Assembly (NCBI GenBank): GCA_036346395.1
Contig: CM070599.1
Span: 28,573,232 to 28,637,231, forward strand
Direction: 5' to 3'
DNA length: 64,000 nt
Source: Hsuehochloa calcarea
Lineage: Eukaryota > Streptophyta > Magnoliopsida > Poales > Poaceae
The position numbers were made by a program, and so were the translations under genes. The notes below the pieces were generated by a model. It made no database searches. It was not told the origin of the DNA and saw only the letters and a program-made list of their open reading frames with translations. Positions 21,179 through 33,189 of the stretch are shown piece by piece. Position 1 is the first letter of the stretch, and each line of letters starts with the position of its first letter.

Positions 21179-21898
21179 TGGTATCAGAGCGTACCTAGGG
21201 TTCCGCTTCGCTTGTCGCCCGCCGCTCTGACGTCATCTCCTCTTATCGTCGCCCGATGACTCCCGATCGGTCCTCCGGTCTCCAGAGCCGTCATCGTCTG
21301 CTCTACCGGCACTCGGGAGCCGACGCTGCACTGGTTGCCGCCCGGCTTCTCCGATCGTCCAGTCAGCGACCAGCGGCCGGCGTCCTTCGCATCGCCGCCT
21401 CCAAGGCCGCCGCCTCGTCGCCTCGTTGCCGCCGTTGCTATCGCCATCGGGAAGCCGCCATCGCCGACGCTGCGCTTGGTTGCGGACCGGCTTCTCCGAT
21501 CATCGTCGCCGTGCCATCATCGACCGACAACGACTCGCGCCGGCGTCGCCGCGACCGCCGCCTCCAAGGCCGCCGCCTCGTTGCTGCCGCCTCATCGCCT
21601 CGTTGCCGCCACCGGGGAAGCCGCTACTGGGGGAAGTGAAGCCGCCACCGGGGGAAGCCGCCGTCGGGGGAAGGAGAAGCCGCCACCGCCATCAGAGGGA
21701 GACGCCACCGGTGGAAGGAAAGACACCACCGGGGGAAGCAGCCGCCGGCGGCGGGAGGGGACTAGGTTTCGCGTGCGCGCGCGCTCGCGCTCGCGATTCG
21801 TCGGCGGGTGAAGTTAAAGCGGCCTGTGAAGAGCCGGTTGAATTAAAAAAAACGTTGTTCTAACCGCCGCGTCGTCCAGCGCCGCCTGTTAGACTTCG

Positions 21899-24800
21899 TT
21901 GCCTTGGTCGCCGCGCCGCCGCCTACCAATGGGCACCATTTCCCTCCCTCGCTGTCCAGTGATCTTCGACGGTGTTAATTACACCGACTACGTGTCTCAC
22001 ATGTGCATTCACATGCGTAGTCTTCGTCTCTGGGGCGTTCTCTCTGGCGATGTCACCTGCCCGCCTTACCCTACTCCTCCGACGGAGCCTACGTCTGTTG
22101 CGCTATCCTCGACAGCCGACAAGGCTGCTGTTGAGGCTGTTGTTGAGGCTACTGGCCTTGCTGATGAGAAGGTTGCCTCTGCCTACCAAGAGACTCTGGA
22201 TTTCTACATGGATCGCTTGACTGCCTACACTCAGTGGTGCGACGACGACGCTCGGGCTATTGCTGTCTTCATCGCCAGTGTCCAGCCTCAGTTCTCTTAT
22301 GAGGTTGTGGGATTTTCTTCGCCGCCAGATGTGGACTCACATTCGTCAGCGCTACGAACCCTCTGGAGATGCCCTCTACCTGTCAGTGGTTCGCCAGGAA
22401 CACTCTCTTCAGCAGGGTGAAGCTACTGTTGACGCCTTCTATGCTCGAGTTATCTTCGTCTCGCGTCACCGACTCTCTTCGCGACTTCCGGGCCGCCGCT
22501 CTTGTTCGTCTTTGCTGGTTATGCGTGTTGATCTGGAGTTTCAGCGTGTCTACGAGTTCCTTACTCGCCTTCGTCCTGAGTTCGAGCAAAGACGAGTCTA
22601 GCTTCTTGCACGCCACCCTCGTGTCACTCTTCTGGAGGCCCTTACCGAGGTACGTGCAGAGGAGACTCGTCTGAGTGGTGCTGGTCTGATGCCACTCCCC
22701 TCCGTGCTCGTCGCCCGTCCACCTGCTACACCGATCGCTTCCACGCTTCAAGTTGCCTCCTCCATGGCCGCCACAGTGGTGGTGGCCGCCCTCCCTCGGT
22801 GGCCGCTCGCTCCTACTGCGACAAGGTCGGCCACATTGAGTCCCAGTGCTACAAGAAGCAGTGGCATCTTTCACATCGTTCTTCTCCTAGCATTGGCACC
22901 GGTACTTCTACATCGACGTCTGCATCGACTACTTCTGCAGTTTCTCTCACTGAGTAGGAGATAGCCAGACTTCGACGCCGCTGATGCTTCGTGTTCTTCC
23001 TCGGCGAGTTCAGAGGTTCGCGATCGACTCTTCGCACCGAGAAACCACCCCTACACGCATGTGTACCTCCCGCTGATCCTTGATTCCGGAGCATCTTTTC
23101 ACATGACTTCCGATTCTTCCACTCTGTCTTTTGTTACACCTCTTGATTCCCCTGTCAGTGTGCTTACTGCTGATGGTACCTCTCTTTCTGTCTCTGGTCG
23201 AGGACCTCTTAGCAACTCATCTTTTCATGTTCCTTCTGTTGCTCATGTTTCTCGCCTAACCATGCAGCTTCTTTCTGCTGGACATATTACTGACCTTGGT
23301 TGTCGGGCCATTCTTGACTCTGACTCTTGTTGTGTTCAGGACCGCCACACGGGGGCTCTGGTTGGTTCTGGCTCTCGGCGCCTTGACTCACAGCGTCTCT
23401 GCGAGCTTGACTGGCTTCACCTTCCTTCACGCCACCGCCGCCACCGGTCTTTTTTCCGCCACTTCGTCTACCGGCTCTTTCCAACAAAGGGCACCACCGC
23501 CTTGGTCATCTGTGTGGATCTCGCTTGTCATCTTTAGTCCGTCGTGGTCTTTCGGGTCCGCCTCTCGGGAGACGATCTTTAGATTGTCAGGGTTGTAAGT
23601 TAGGGAAAAAGATTCAGCTTCCCTATTCTCATAGTCAGTCCGTGTCTCAGCGTCCTTTTGATCTTGTTCATTCAGATGTTTGGGGTCTGGCTCCCTTTCT
23701 TTCGAAAGGGGGCATCGATATTATATAATTTTTATAGATGACTTCTCTCGTCACACTTGGATATACTTTATGTCTTCCGTAGTGAGGCTTTGTCTATCTA
23801 TAAACAATTTGCCACTATGGTTCGCACACAGTTCTCCACTCCTATTCGAGTCTTCCGTGTTGACTCTGCTGGCGAGTACCTCTCTCGTTACCTGCGCAGC
23901 TTCCATGCTGAGCAAGGCACTCTCGCTCAGTTCTCCTGCCCTAGTGCTCATGCTCAGAATGGTGTCGCTGAGCCCAAGCATCGTCACCTCCTTGAGACGG
24001 CTTGTACACTGATGATTGCCGCCTCTATTTCACCTCACTTTTGGGCTGAGGCTGTCTCCACTGCCACCTATCTCGTCAACATCCAGCCCTCTTCCGCCTT
24101 CAGGGTGAGATCCCGGTTGAGCGTCTCTGTGATCTTTCTCCAGACTACTCGGCCTTCATCTGTTTGGCTGCGTTTGCTACGTTCTTCTTGCACCTCGAGA
24201 ACGCACCAAACTGACTGCTCATTCTGTTGAGTGTGTTTTTATGGGGATACAGTGCCGAGCACAAGGGCTATCGGTGCTGGGATCTTGTTGGACGACGGAT
24301 GCGGATTTCTCGGAATGTGACTTTTGACGAGTCTCGTCCCTTCTACCCACGTCCTGCCTCTACTTCGGTTTCCTCTGTGGAGTCCTTGTCTTTTTTGACC
24401 TTTCCAGATACACCCATCTCTGTCTTGCCCTCGTCCATCCGTCCCACTGAGTCTCCACACATATCTCCTGAGGCCTCTCCACCGTTGTCGCCTCCTGCTT
24501 CGTCGCCTGTGGCTCCTCCCACTCTCTTTTACACTCGTCGACGTCGTATTGAGGCTCTTCCAGATGAATCATCTTCCCCTGATGTTTCATCTTCTCCTGA
24601 TGCTCCATCTTCCTCTGATGGGCCATCATCTCATCGCTACGGTCTCCGCGATCGTTGGTCGATTCGGCCTCCTGCCTGTTTTGGTCTTGCTGGTGCAGCT
24701 ACCCATGAGCCCGTCTCCTACCGGGATGCTGTTACTCATCCTGAGTGGCAGCATGCTATGGCCGAGGAGATTGCTGCTCTCGAGCGTACTGGTACTTGGG

Positions 24801-26188
24801 ATCTTGTTCCTTTACCATCTCACTCTCGTCCCATCACATGTAAGTGGGTCTATAAGATGTCTTGTTGCTCGTGGCTTCCAGCAGGAGTATGGTCGTGACT
24901 ATGATGAGACTTTTGCTCCTGTGGCCCACATGACCACTGTCCGCACTCTTCTTTCGGTGGCGTCTGTTCGCCATTGGTCTGTTTCTCAGCTTGATGTAAA
25001 GAATGCCTTTCTTAATGGCGAGTTGCGTGAGGAGGTCTACATGCATTCGCCACCTGGGTATTCTGTTCCTGAGGGTATGGTCTGTCATCTTCGTCGCTCT
25101 CTCTATGGACTTAAACAAGCCCCTCGTGCTTGGTTTGAGCGCTTCTCCTCTGTGGTCACTGCTGCTGGCTTCTCAGCTAGTGATCATGATCCTGCTCTTT
25201 TTGTCCACACTTCGTCCCGTGGTCGGACTCTTCTTCTTCTATATGTTGATGATATGATCATCACCGGAGATGATTCTAAGTACATTGCCTTTGTCAAGGC
25301 TCGTCTGAGTGAGCAGTTCCTTATGTCAGATCTTGGTCCTCTTCGTTACTTCCTTGGGATTGAGGTTACTTCAACTCCAGATGGTTTCTTTATGTCCCAA
25401 GAGAAGTATATTCAGGATATTCTTGATCGTGCTTCTCTTACTGATCAGCGTCCTGTTGAGACTCCCATGGAGCTCAACGTTCATCTCGGACCCTCTGATG
25501 GCGAGCCTCTTTCTGATCCGACTCGCTATCGTCATCTTGTTGGGAGTCTTGTCTACCTTCGCATTACTCGCCGGATATCACTTATCCGATCCACATTACG
25601 AGTCGATTCGTTTACGCTCCCACCCAGTCCACTACAGCCACCTTCTTCGAGTTGCGCGATACCTTCGTGGGACTATCTCTCGCCGTCTCTTCTTCCCACG
25701 CTCCAGCTCGTTACAGCTTCGGGCTTATTTGGATGCTACTTGGGCCAGCGATCCCTCTGATCGCCGGTCTATCTCTGCTTACTGTGTTTTCTTGGTGGTT
25801 CTCTCATTGTCTGGAAGACGAAGAAATGCAGACGCATGATATCCGCTCGAGTGCAGAGGTCGAGTTACGAGCTATGGCTCTCTTGACTGCAGAGATTACT
25901 TGGCTATGGTGGTTACTTGAGGATTTTGGTGTTTCTGTCATTATACCGACTCCTCTCTTGTCGAGAAGATGCAGTGCTATCAGTATTGCCCGTGATCCTG
26001 TGAAGCATGAGCTCACTAAGCATATTGGTGTTGATGCTTCCTTCATGAGATCTTGTGTACATGATCAGGTGATTGCTCTTCAGTATGTGTCTTCAGAGCT
26101 TCAGATAGTGGATTTCTTCACGAAGGTCCAGACTCGAGCACAGCACGGCTTCTACCTTTCCAAACTCAGTGTTGTTGATCCACCATGA
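21899..26188 (+). pseudogene. Copia A gag-pol polyprotein (frameshifted)
   Basis: Order is gag, protease, integrase, RT, RNase H, as in Ty1/copia. Gag starts at 21899 and contains VIFDGVNYTDYVSHM and a knuckle YCDKVGHIESQCYKK near 22815. Protease has LDSGASFHM (23077). The integrase core spans about 23700-24160 (VDSAGEY; HAQNGVAEPKHR). RT runs 24870-25560 with YDETFAPVAHM, LDVKNAFLNGEL and YVDDMIITGDD. RNase H ends at 26188 (DPVKHELTKHIGVD). At least six frame changes and some stops, such as ILYNFYR then stop near 23735, break the single frame. The 21191-21898 leader is GC-rich with CCACCGGGGGAAGC repeats. It cannot move by itself. Confidence 0.88.
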
Positions 26189-26200
26189 GTTTGAGGGGGG

Positions 26201-26322
26201 TGTTAGAGATATATATGTGTTATAGTAGGTCTCTAGATATTATTTGATTTACTTATCTGTAACTTGTACTTGTCTATATATGGCCTTTTGACCTCTTGAT
26301 AATACAAACACTATTCATAACA
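26201..26322 (+). repeat. Copia A 3' LTR
   Basis: 122 bp, directly after the polypurine tract. It has a short deletion relative to the 5' LTR near TATATATGGCC. Confidence 0.92.
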
Positions 26323-26870
26323 TTAGTCACTGACCTGAGCCTAGAATTTATGACAGAAATGGGGAGGAAAAAGAAGCCTACATGCATTTACTGGGATTCT
26401 TCAAGAACAAGAGCAGACGAAAATACTAAGAAACGTTGATTTGTTTAAGATTTTTTTTTAATCTACCTCATGTTCTTCTGTAAAAGGTGATGGCTTCTCT
26501 GTACACAATAACAGAGAAACAAAATTGTCTCTCTCAAAAAAAAAAACGACAACAAAATTATACATTATACAATCAAACAAGGACATCAATTTGACAATAT
26601 GATTTCACTCCACTCAATATAATCCACAAGCAGCTCTTCTGCTTGCTGTTTAAAATAAAACAACAATTTGATTTTACAAACGGTGAAACCAATGCATGCA
26701 CATCGACATTTTCTGGTGATACAGGTGTTCAGCCAAAAGCCACTGTACACGACGATTCGGCACGCATTAGTTTCCGTTGTGCATGCACCGGTTGAAGGCG
26801 TCTGCTTCACCAAAGTGTAACCAGCAAAAATCATATTGTTGTATCTAACGAAAGTAATAGCAGTCAGTGT
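26323..26870 (-). pseudogene. MIR2118 unit 5 upstream region continued, with GST-tail remnant
   Basis: Right of copia A the unit 5 upstream sequence resumes (TCACTGACCTGAGCC, ACATGCATTTACTGGGATTC). The TCHQD 3'-UTR-like blocks follow (ATTTTCTGGTGATAC, CACTGTACACGACGATTCGG), then a short coding-tail remnant GGCGTCTGCTTCACCAAAGTG at about 26798-26818. The rest of the tail is deleted. Confidence 0.5.
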
Positions 26871-27468
26871 CATTCCGTTTGAGGCCAAGCTGAAAAATAT
26901 ATCCTGTCACTGCCATTCTTGTTTCCTGCTAATATACATATGTGATATGTGTCCATTTGGTTATTGTGTGATGCCCCAAGTTTAATCCCAGTAGGAACAG
27001 TTCATCGATTCAATCAACAGTTGCTAAGTAATTCTATCAATGGTCTTTCCCTGAAAAATGCTGTGAATTATCTGCGTTTTCTCTCTGCTGTCGGCTTTCA
27101 ACTCTTAGTCGCGGGCTCGCAGCAGGTATGTTTTTTTATCTGTAATCTGTCTTGAGTATGGGTTCAGCATGAAAGAATTAGTGAAGAATCTGTGCAATTT
27201 TACGTGCTATCAACTAAAATTTTGTGTTTCTTCTTGTTAAGTCTGAATATGTGCTAGTTTCTTACTTCATATACTGCTCTGCAGAGCAGTACAGTAAAAG
27301 TTAACATTTGTAATCGTGCCAGTAGAATCTGAAACTGAAACTACACCAGCTAGCCAAAGCCGTCATCTTAACTTACGCATGGATTATTGCATGCCAAAGA
27401 AACAAACCTGATAATGGGCACACTAAACAGAAACACAATATGCATCCTTTGTACGTTGTGTGAATCAA
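26871..27468. other. Inter-unit spacer between units 5 and 6
   Basis: Spacer of the tandem unit, recognisable by GTGTCATTCC and the following AT-rich blocks shared with 3780-4300. No gene is seen. Confidence 0.5.
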
Positions 27469-27628
27469 AAGGAAGAGGAATGAGCACCTAAGAACGATAG
27501 GCATGGGAGGCATCGGGAAAGCTCAAAACAAGATCATTTCCAATGTCAAAACAGAAAATGGGAAGTTTAGGCCTTCCTCCATGTTCCCATGCCGACTGCT
27601 CTTAGGCCCTCTTTAATTCCTCTTCCCG
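27469..27628 (-). ncRNA. MIR2118: MIR2118 precursor hairpin 6a
   Basis: Third hairpin from the unit 6 promoter. The mature site is at 27498-27519 minus: nt 1-20 TTCCCGATGCCTCCCATGCC, ending TA, identical to 2b. The star arm is at about 27572-27594 (CCTTCCTCCATGTTCCCATG on the plus strand). Confidence 0.87.
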
Positions 27629-27705
27629 GCTCACTTTCAATGTCTCACCATCTAAAAATGTGTACGCATATCTCTAGTTTTCTCCTTAAACAATTATGCG
27701 AGGCG

Positions 27706-27867
27706 AAAGGAAGAGGAAGGAGCGCTTAAGAACGATAGGAATAGGAGGCATCGGAAAACACCAAACCAAATTCCCATCTCCATTGCTAGAGGAGGGAACA
27801 AGCAAGTTAGGCTTTCCTCGATGTTCCCATCCCCACCGCTCTTAGGCCCTCTCTTTCTTCCTCTTCC
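27706..27867 (-). ncRNA. MIR2118: MIR2118 precursor hairpin 6b
   Basis: The mature site is at 27736-27757 minus: nt 1-20 TTTCCGATGCCTCCTATTCC, ending TA. The star arm reads CTTTCCTCGATGTTCCCATC on the plus strand near 27811-27832. The stem is retained. Confidence 0.85.
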
Positions 27868-27937
27868 TGGGCCTCCTCATCTCCAATTTAAGCATTAGTA
27901 TCTTTTCTTCTTCTTCACCAAATCAATCGTGCAAGCA

Positions 27938-28078
27938 AAAGGAAGAGGAAGGAGCACCTAAGAACCATAGGAATGGGAGGTATCAGGAAAGCTTTAATGA
28001 TAAAGATGAAATACAGATTAAGCTTTCCTTGATATTCCCATTCCTAGTGCTCTTGGGACCTCTCTTTCTTCCCCTTCC
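27938..28078 (-). ncRNA. MIR2118: MIR2118 precursor hairpin 6c (shorter loop)
   Basis: First hairpin after the unit 6 TATA box. The mature site is at 27968-27989 minus: nt 1-20 TTCCTGATACCTCCCATTCC, ending TA. The loop is about 20 nt shorter than in the other copies because the segment after AGGAAAGCTTTAATG is contracted. Star arm: CTTTCCTTGATATTCCCATT on the plus strand. Confidence 0.83.
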
Positions 28079-28147
28079 CGGCTCACCCTCCAAGTCTACA
28101 ACTACAGATAACTATTGAATGATTGCTGCATAGCTCTAGCATACATG

Positions 28148-28155
28148 TATATATA
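28148..28155 (-). promoter_or_regulatory. TATA box of MIR2118 unit 6
   Basis: TATATATA followed by GACC (plus strand), about 70 bp upstream of hairpin 6c, the same arrangement as units 1 and 2. The AGTCAATGAC block further upstream is deleted here; only GACAGTGGGACCATGGAGC remains at about 28214. Confidence 0.68.
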
Positions 28156-28701
28156 GACCTTTGTTGTACCTAATGCCGTGAACAATGAAGCCCAAGTGCA
28201 TGCTGCGCCATAGGACAGTGGGACCATGGAGCACCTGCAAGAAACCAGGAAGGCAATCTTCTGTATATGAATGTCAGGAAGGCAGACATGCATGCTAGTC
28301 ATTGATAGAGCAATGAATTACGATGGAAATCCGGAAGAAAAATAAGTGAGGTGCGTGCATTTACTGGGATTCTTTGAGAACTAGAGAAGAGGACAATGTT
28401 AAGAAAAGGTGATTCATTCACAAAAATATATACAAGCACACGAAGGCATCAATTTGATTTTACTGCATTTAATATGATCCACAAGGAGCTCCCCTGCTTG
28501 CTGCTTAAAAAAAACAGATTGATTTTACAAACGGTGAAACTATGAGAAACTATTGACCACGACCCCTTGGAACTTGGAAGATCAAACCTCATCGACACTT
28601 TCTGGCCATTCATGTGTTCAGAGTTTCAGACTAATGCCCACTGTACACGTCGATTCGGCACGTACTGGTTTCAGCTGTGCATGCACCTGTCTGTCAAAGG
28701 C

Positions 28702-28814
28702 GAAAAATGGACGTTTTTGACCGTATAACGCACGAAAATTCCACATTTAGCCCCCTTCTGCAAAAATTTTCAAAAATAGCCCCCTCGGGCCACCTGCTGC
28801 CGTGGGGGACGGCG
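28702..28814 (+). repeat. MULE left terminal inverted repeat
   Basis: About 110 bp matching the right end in reverse. The first 80 or so bases have roughly eight to ten differences and the inner end GTGGGGGACGGCG is less exact. Confidence 0.9.
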
Positions 28815-30320
28815 AGTGCCGCCCTTGGCGCGTGGCGGCGGGCGCGGCTGCGGCCGCCGGGACCCGGCGGGCCATCGCAGCGTGGCCACGACCTGCGCCT
28901 CCGTCGGGACGGTCGTGGTCGTCGCCACGCGTCTTGGCCGGGCGCGCCGGCCCGGCCTCGACCTTGTTGCCAACTCTTTGCCGTCCCGACGGCAGCGAGT
29001 TGGCAACAACCATCGCCGCGCCTGCAGTGCCGTGGCTGCCCGTGGCGCCAGCCCCGGCGTGGGCGGCGCGTGGCGTGCGAAGCGACAAACCGAGTTCTTT
29101 GCTGGCGGCGTATAAGTAAGCGACCACAGGTCGCCTTCGCTCGCCTCCGGCGTGGCGAGAAGAAGATTAGCGGTAGCGGCGGCGAGAAAGCAAGCGATCC
29201 CGGAAGAGGAGGGAGAAGCGGCGGTACAAAAGGTATGTGGCATTCACATGCGGCTATAGTTGTAGTAAATTTTAGCAATGTGATTATGATGTAGTAAGAT
29301 TAATGATAGCAACCGAGTAGTTATAATTTCGCGATGGGTGTAAAATTGGAAAGCGGTGTGATTAGCAAGTAATTAGAATACTCAAGTAGTTAGCATTACG
29401 ATTAGGCGTAATTAGTTGACTTAGGAGACTTTTGTTGTTAGTGTTGTCAATTTTTATTAAGACTGATTTATAAGGTGAGTATTTCTTGAGTAGAATTCGC
29501 CGATTTTCACCGAGTAGAATATTAGTTGACTTAGCATTATGATTTATATTAGTTGAATATTAGTGTTGTTAGGCGTAATGATTTATATTAGTCGAGTAAT
29601 TCTTGAGTAAAAATTTTCTTCTGTAGATTCTACTCAAACAAACTTCTAATTAGTAAAGCGGTGATTTTTTTTATCGGTAACAAAATGTCGTCTTATCGTC
29701 ACGGACCTCATCATAAAATATTAAAATATTTAGAGGTCATTCGTACAAGTAGAAGTACAATTGAAATAGAGTCGCCGATGGTTCGGACCCACTGGAGCCG
29801 CTATCTATGTACTCTTAACAGTATATTGACCTTGGTCCATGCACTCTGTGATGAAGCAGGGCCGACACATTAGTAAGTTTTATTTCAAAAAATAGATGGC
29901 AAAATATTCTATGTAGTAGACCCCGCATGTCATTGCTATAGGCTAGGTCTAACTCGGGTATGGAAACTTAAAAATGCTTTGGGGAAATCTGAAGTGATTT
30001 TTTTTTACTTTAACTTAGAATTTGTTTGACACTTTGTAGTACCCCAGAAAATTGTGAATTTTTATTTCTGAGAGAAATAAAATTTACTTCAACCTTTCAT
30101 GGATAGAAAAATCATATGAACTCCATTTGGAATTAATAAATTTACGTTGATCTCAATATTTTATTCCAATTGCTCATGTAAACCACGAAATATTTTAATC
30201 CGGTAGTATTGTGCAATTTTTTGAAATATTTGAACACAAATTGATGAACACCGCAACCATGTAATTTTTGTTTTCGATTACTCTGAAGTGTCAGGAAGTT
30301 GCTCTTGTGTTAGGTACTTC
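28815..30320 (+). other. MULE 5' region: GC-rich leader then AT-rich stretch
   Basis: 28815-29230 is very GC-rich. It holds a near-perfect hairpin at 28966-29007 (arms GTTGCCAACTC and GAGTTGGCAAC continuing through GCCGTC/GACGGC). A possible donor, AAAAG then GTATGTGG, is at 29231. 29240-30320 is AT-rich and intron-like, leading to the transposase ATG at 30321. The overlapping long frames at 28.7-29.3 kb are GC artefacts. Confidence 0.4.
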
Positions 30321-32940
30321 ATGGCGGAGATACAAGATCTGTTCGTGTTCCACGGGGACGGTCTAGTACGTGACGGACCATACGGTGCGGACCTGTCAAG
30401 TTGCGACCGCACCGTGATCCGGGCGCCGTCTCTGAAGGACATGGGCCTCTTGGAGCTAAGGCGGTGCGTGCGTTCGCGTTCGATCGCGCCCATGGAAGGA
30501 AGAAGCCGTGCATCGGCTGTATCTCTCGATTGCGGCCAGTGCAAAGCGAGACCATTTGGCAACTTATGAAGGTCACATGTGACGCTTCATGGGCCAATTA
30601 TATGGGGTTGTTTGCAACCCCTGCTGCGATATATGCGCGCCGATGGTCTACGTTCGATTCGTGGAAGGGCGGGGACATCCGCGTGGGTGGTTTTGGGGAA
30701 ATTTGCAGGGGAGGAGCTGCGTTGGTCTCGGTGTTGGAGGAGACGCGGCAAAGGCGTGGGAGATGGAGACACGAGGAGGCGTGCCGTCAATTTCGAGCCC
30801 AATGAAGGTGCGGAGAGATGGTGGGCGGCCGTATTGATTGTCACGAGTACAGGCGACTGTGGGCGAGTGGAAAGCATGGAGGACGCGAAACAACTAGTTC
30901 GGAAGGCGGCGAAGAAGGAGAAGTGATGCATGGAGGAGATGCGGTTGGTGGGCTTGTGACCATCGACATTGCTTACGTCCCCTCACGATTGGGCGGCGTT
31001 AACGGCGTCGGCCGGTTCTCGCCACATCGGAGGGTCCGAGTGGGGTTCAATGATGACACCTGCTCCTAGAGCGGCGCTTCCCGACAAGAGCGCCGCCAAA
31101 GATGCTATTGCTAATACGCCGTTAACATCGGTCGGATGTATCGGTGCGAAGATCCAACCCGACACGTACATCGTAAGGTGTGTTGATGAATCTGCTATTG
31201 GCAAGGTCCGTGCGCAGCGGTTCATGGCTGCTGGCACGGGTTTTCGGATAACGGTGCTGAAGGATCACACATGCGAGTTAGCTCAGCCGCTTCACAGGCA
31301 CCGCAACATGACCTCCTCTTATGTTGCCAGCCTGATAAGCCACCCGCCATCGCTGCAGATGTGTCCATTTCCCCAAACATCCTCATGACGAGAGGTTGCC
31401 AATATTGTGGGGTTCCCGGTGAGCTACAAGACGGCATGGCGGGCCAAACGCAAGGTCGTGGAGCGAATGTTCGGCACATTCGAAGAGGCCTACAACCTAG
31501 TACCAAGATTGCTGCATCAAATCGCGGAATGTAATCCCGGGACATACATAAACAAGCTAGAGCGGGTGCATCCGTGGAAGGGCCCAATTGCCTTATTCTT
31601 GATAGGGTCTTACGGGCCTTCCGTCGAGCGATCAGCTTTCAAGCATTGTCGTCCCGTCTTGACGATGGATGGCACCTTCCTATGTGGGAAGTACAAGGTA
31701 CCATCCTCACCGCCGCTGCGTACCGATAACGAGCGATCGGCTAGTCCCGTGGCCTTCGTGAATTGTTGAGAGCGAGAACACGGATAGCTGGTTGTGGTTC
31801 CTGTGTAATGTGAAGCAGGCGGTAGTACAAGATCGACCAGGTGTGTGTGTCATCTCGGACCGCAATGCTGGCTTGATGTCCGCGTTGAGCACGATCCAAA
31901 GCGGACGGCGCGCCGCCGTTCGGTGGAGCGATGTAAGGAGCCGTTGGTGCATGAGGCATCTCGCGCCAACTTCCACACAAGGTTTGAGCAAGGACCTCAT
32001 GAAAATGTTCAAGAAGCTCGCATGCGAGAACCAAAGGAGAAAGTTGAGCGGTGTGGAGCGGCTCGATGAGGATACCGCGAAGCATGTAAGGGACTCGGCG
32101 AATGCCGGCGAGGCATCGGTGGAGGGTCGCGCGAGTTGGGGAGTTCACGATGGGTTAACTCGCTGCGCGCTCGACACGGAGAAATGGTCCTGCCGCACGA
32201 CACGGATGGTGCGAGGTGCGGGATCATGACGACCAACATGTCGGAGGTGTACAACGGTGTCACGAAGGGTGTGCGTTCCATGCCGATCACGGCGATCGTG
32301 GAGGAGACACGGAACCGTACCATCGGATACGCCGTTAACGAGCCATGATGGCCAAGAAGCATCCGGAGGATGGTAAACAATTCTCGGAGGTAATGCATGC
32401 CTACATGGAGAAAAGATCGCCAAGGCGCGATCGCGCGTGACTCGCACCATGGATGGCGTCGGCGTAAGTTCGAGATCCGGCTAAGGGAGAATGCGTTATG
32501 GGCCATGCTAGAGGGGATCGTAAGGCGGTGCGCACGATCGGTGAAGAAGCGTCGTGCACTGCAACAAACCGCGCTTCTCGCACAAACCATGCTCCCATGT
32601 GTACGCGCGGCGCGCGGCGTGGCGGCAATATTTGAGCCTTACATCTCCGAGTACTACGATATCCACCACCTCTTTGCCACTTGGGGTGCCGAGTTTCATT
32701 CGTACGGGCTGGACACACACTACGAGACCTCCGGCGGGGCGGTGAAGTGGGTGCCGAACGCGTAGCTTGAAACACCCGCCGTGGAAGCGCGCCGATCACG
32801 ACGGATCCGAACGACATGGACGACGGCCGGCAGGCAGCGGGTTCGCCCGGCCCGTTGTAGACCATGCAAGACAAGAGGGCACTCCATCGCCGTCCAAGCA
32901 GATCGGCGCAAGCGATGCACCGTAACGAGCAAGATATAAT
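30321..32940 (+). pseudogene. MULE transposase (MuDR-type), frameshifted
   Basis: The start MAEIQDLFVFHGDGLVRDG (ATG 30321) is typical of grass MULE transposases. A DNA-binding part near 31150-31350 (YIVRCVDE; GTGFRITVLKDHTCEL) is followed by AWRAKRKVVERMFG (31430-31470). The transposase core has the first catalytic Asp in LTMDGTFL (31663-31686) and the second in VISDRNAGL (31851-31877). Then come MTTNMSEVYNGV (32226-32261) and a SWIM zinc finger CNKPRFSHKPCSHVYA near 32560-32607, whose first Cys appears lost. The protein is spread over all three frames with many one- or two-base shifts, so no full-length product is possible. Family members cut and paste the element in the nucleus. Confidence 0.88.
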
Positions 32941-33189
32941 TACTAAGTCGTGATGTCGCTGTTTATTGTAATTCCTTCGATGGGGCGGAATGTTATGTCG
33001 CAGTGCACTGTAGTGTTGCTGTTAATATGTGTCTTTATTTACGGACGGAATGTTAAGTCATCTTGGTCTTTTGTTAACTCGTTATGCTCATGTGTGGTTG
33101 TTTTCTTTTCTATCCTATGTTTTGCCTTGTTTTATTATGGCACACGACATGTTTTAAGTGCGTACTAACATATTTTATGGTATCTGCAG

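Larger units (their letters stand above)
21054..26322 (+). mobile_element. Copia A: complete Ty1/copia element with very short LTRs
   Basis: The LTRs are 21054-21178 (125 bp) and 26201-26322 (122 bp), ending TGTTAGAG and TTCATAACA. The primer-binding site TGGTATCAGAGC (21179-21190) matches initiator Met-tRNA. The polypurine tract TTGAGGGGGG is at 26191-26200. The target duplication TTAGT is perfect (21049-21053, 26323-26327). The LTRs differ by several substitutions and small indels, so insertion is not recent. It interrupts the upstream region of MIR2118 unit 5 on the opposite strand. Confidence 0.93.

Noticed and set aside
28677..29294. Five overlapping frames of 100-205 residues in the MULE leader
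   Set aside because: GC-rich sequence open on both strands. The transposase start with known motifs lies at 30321.
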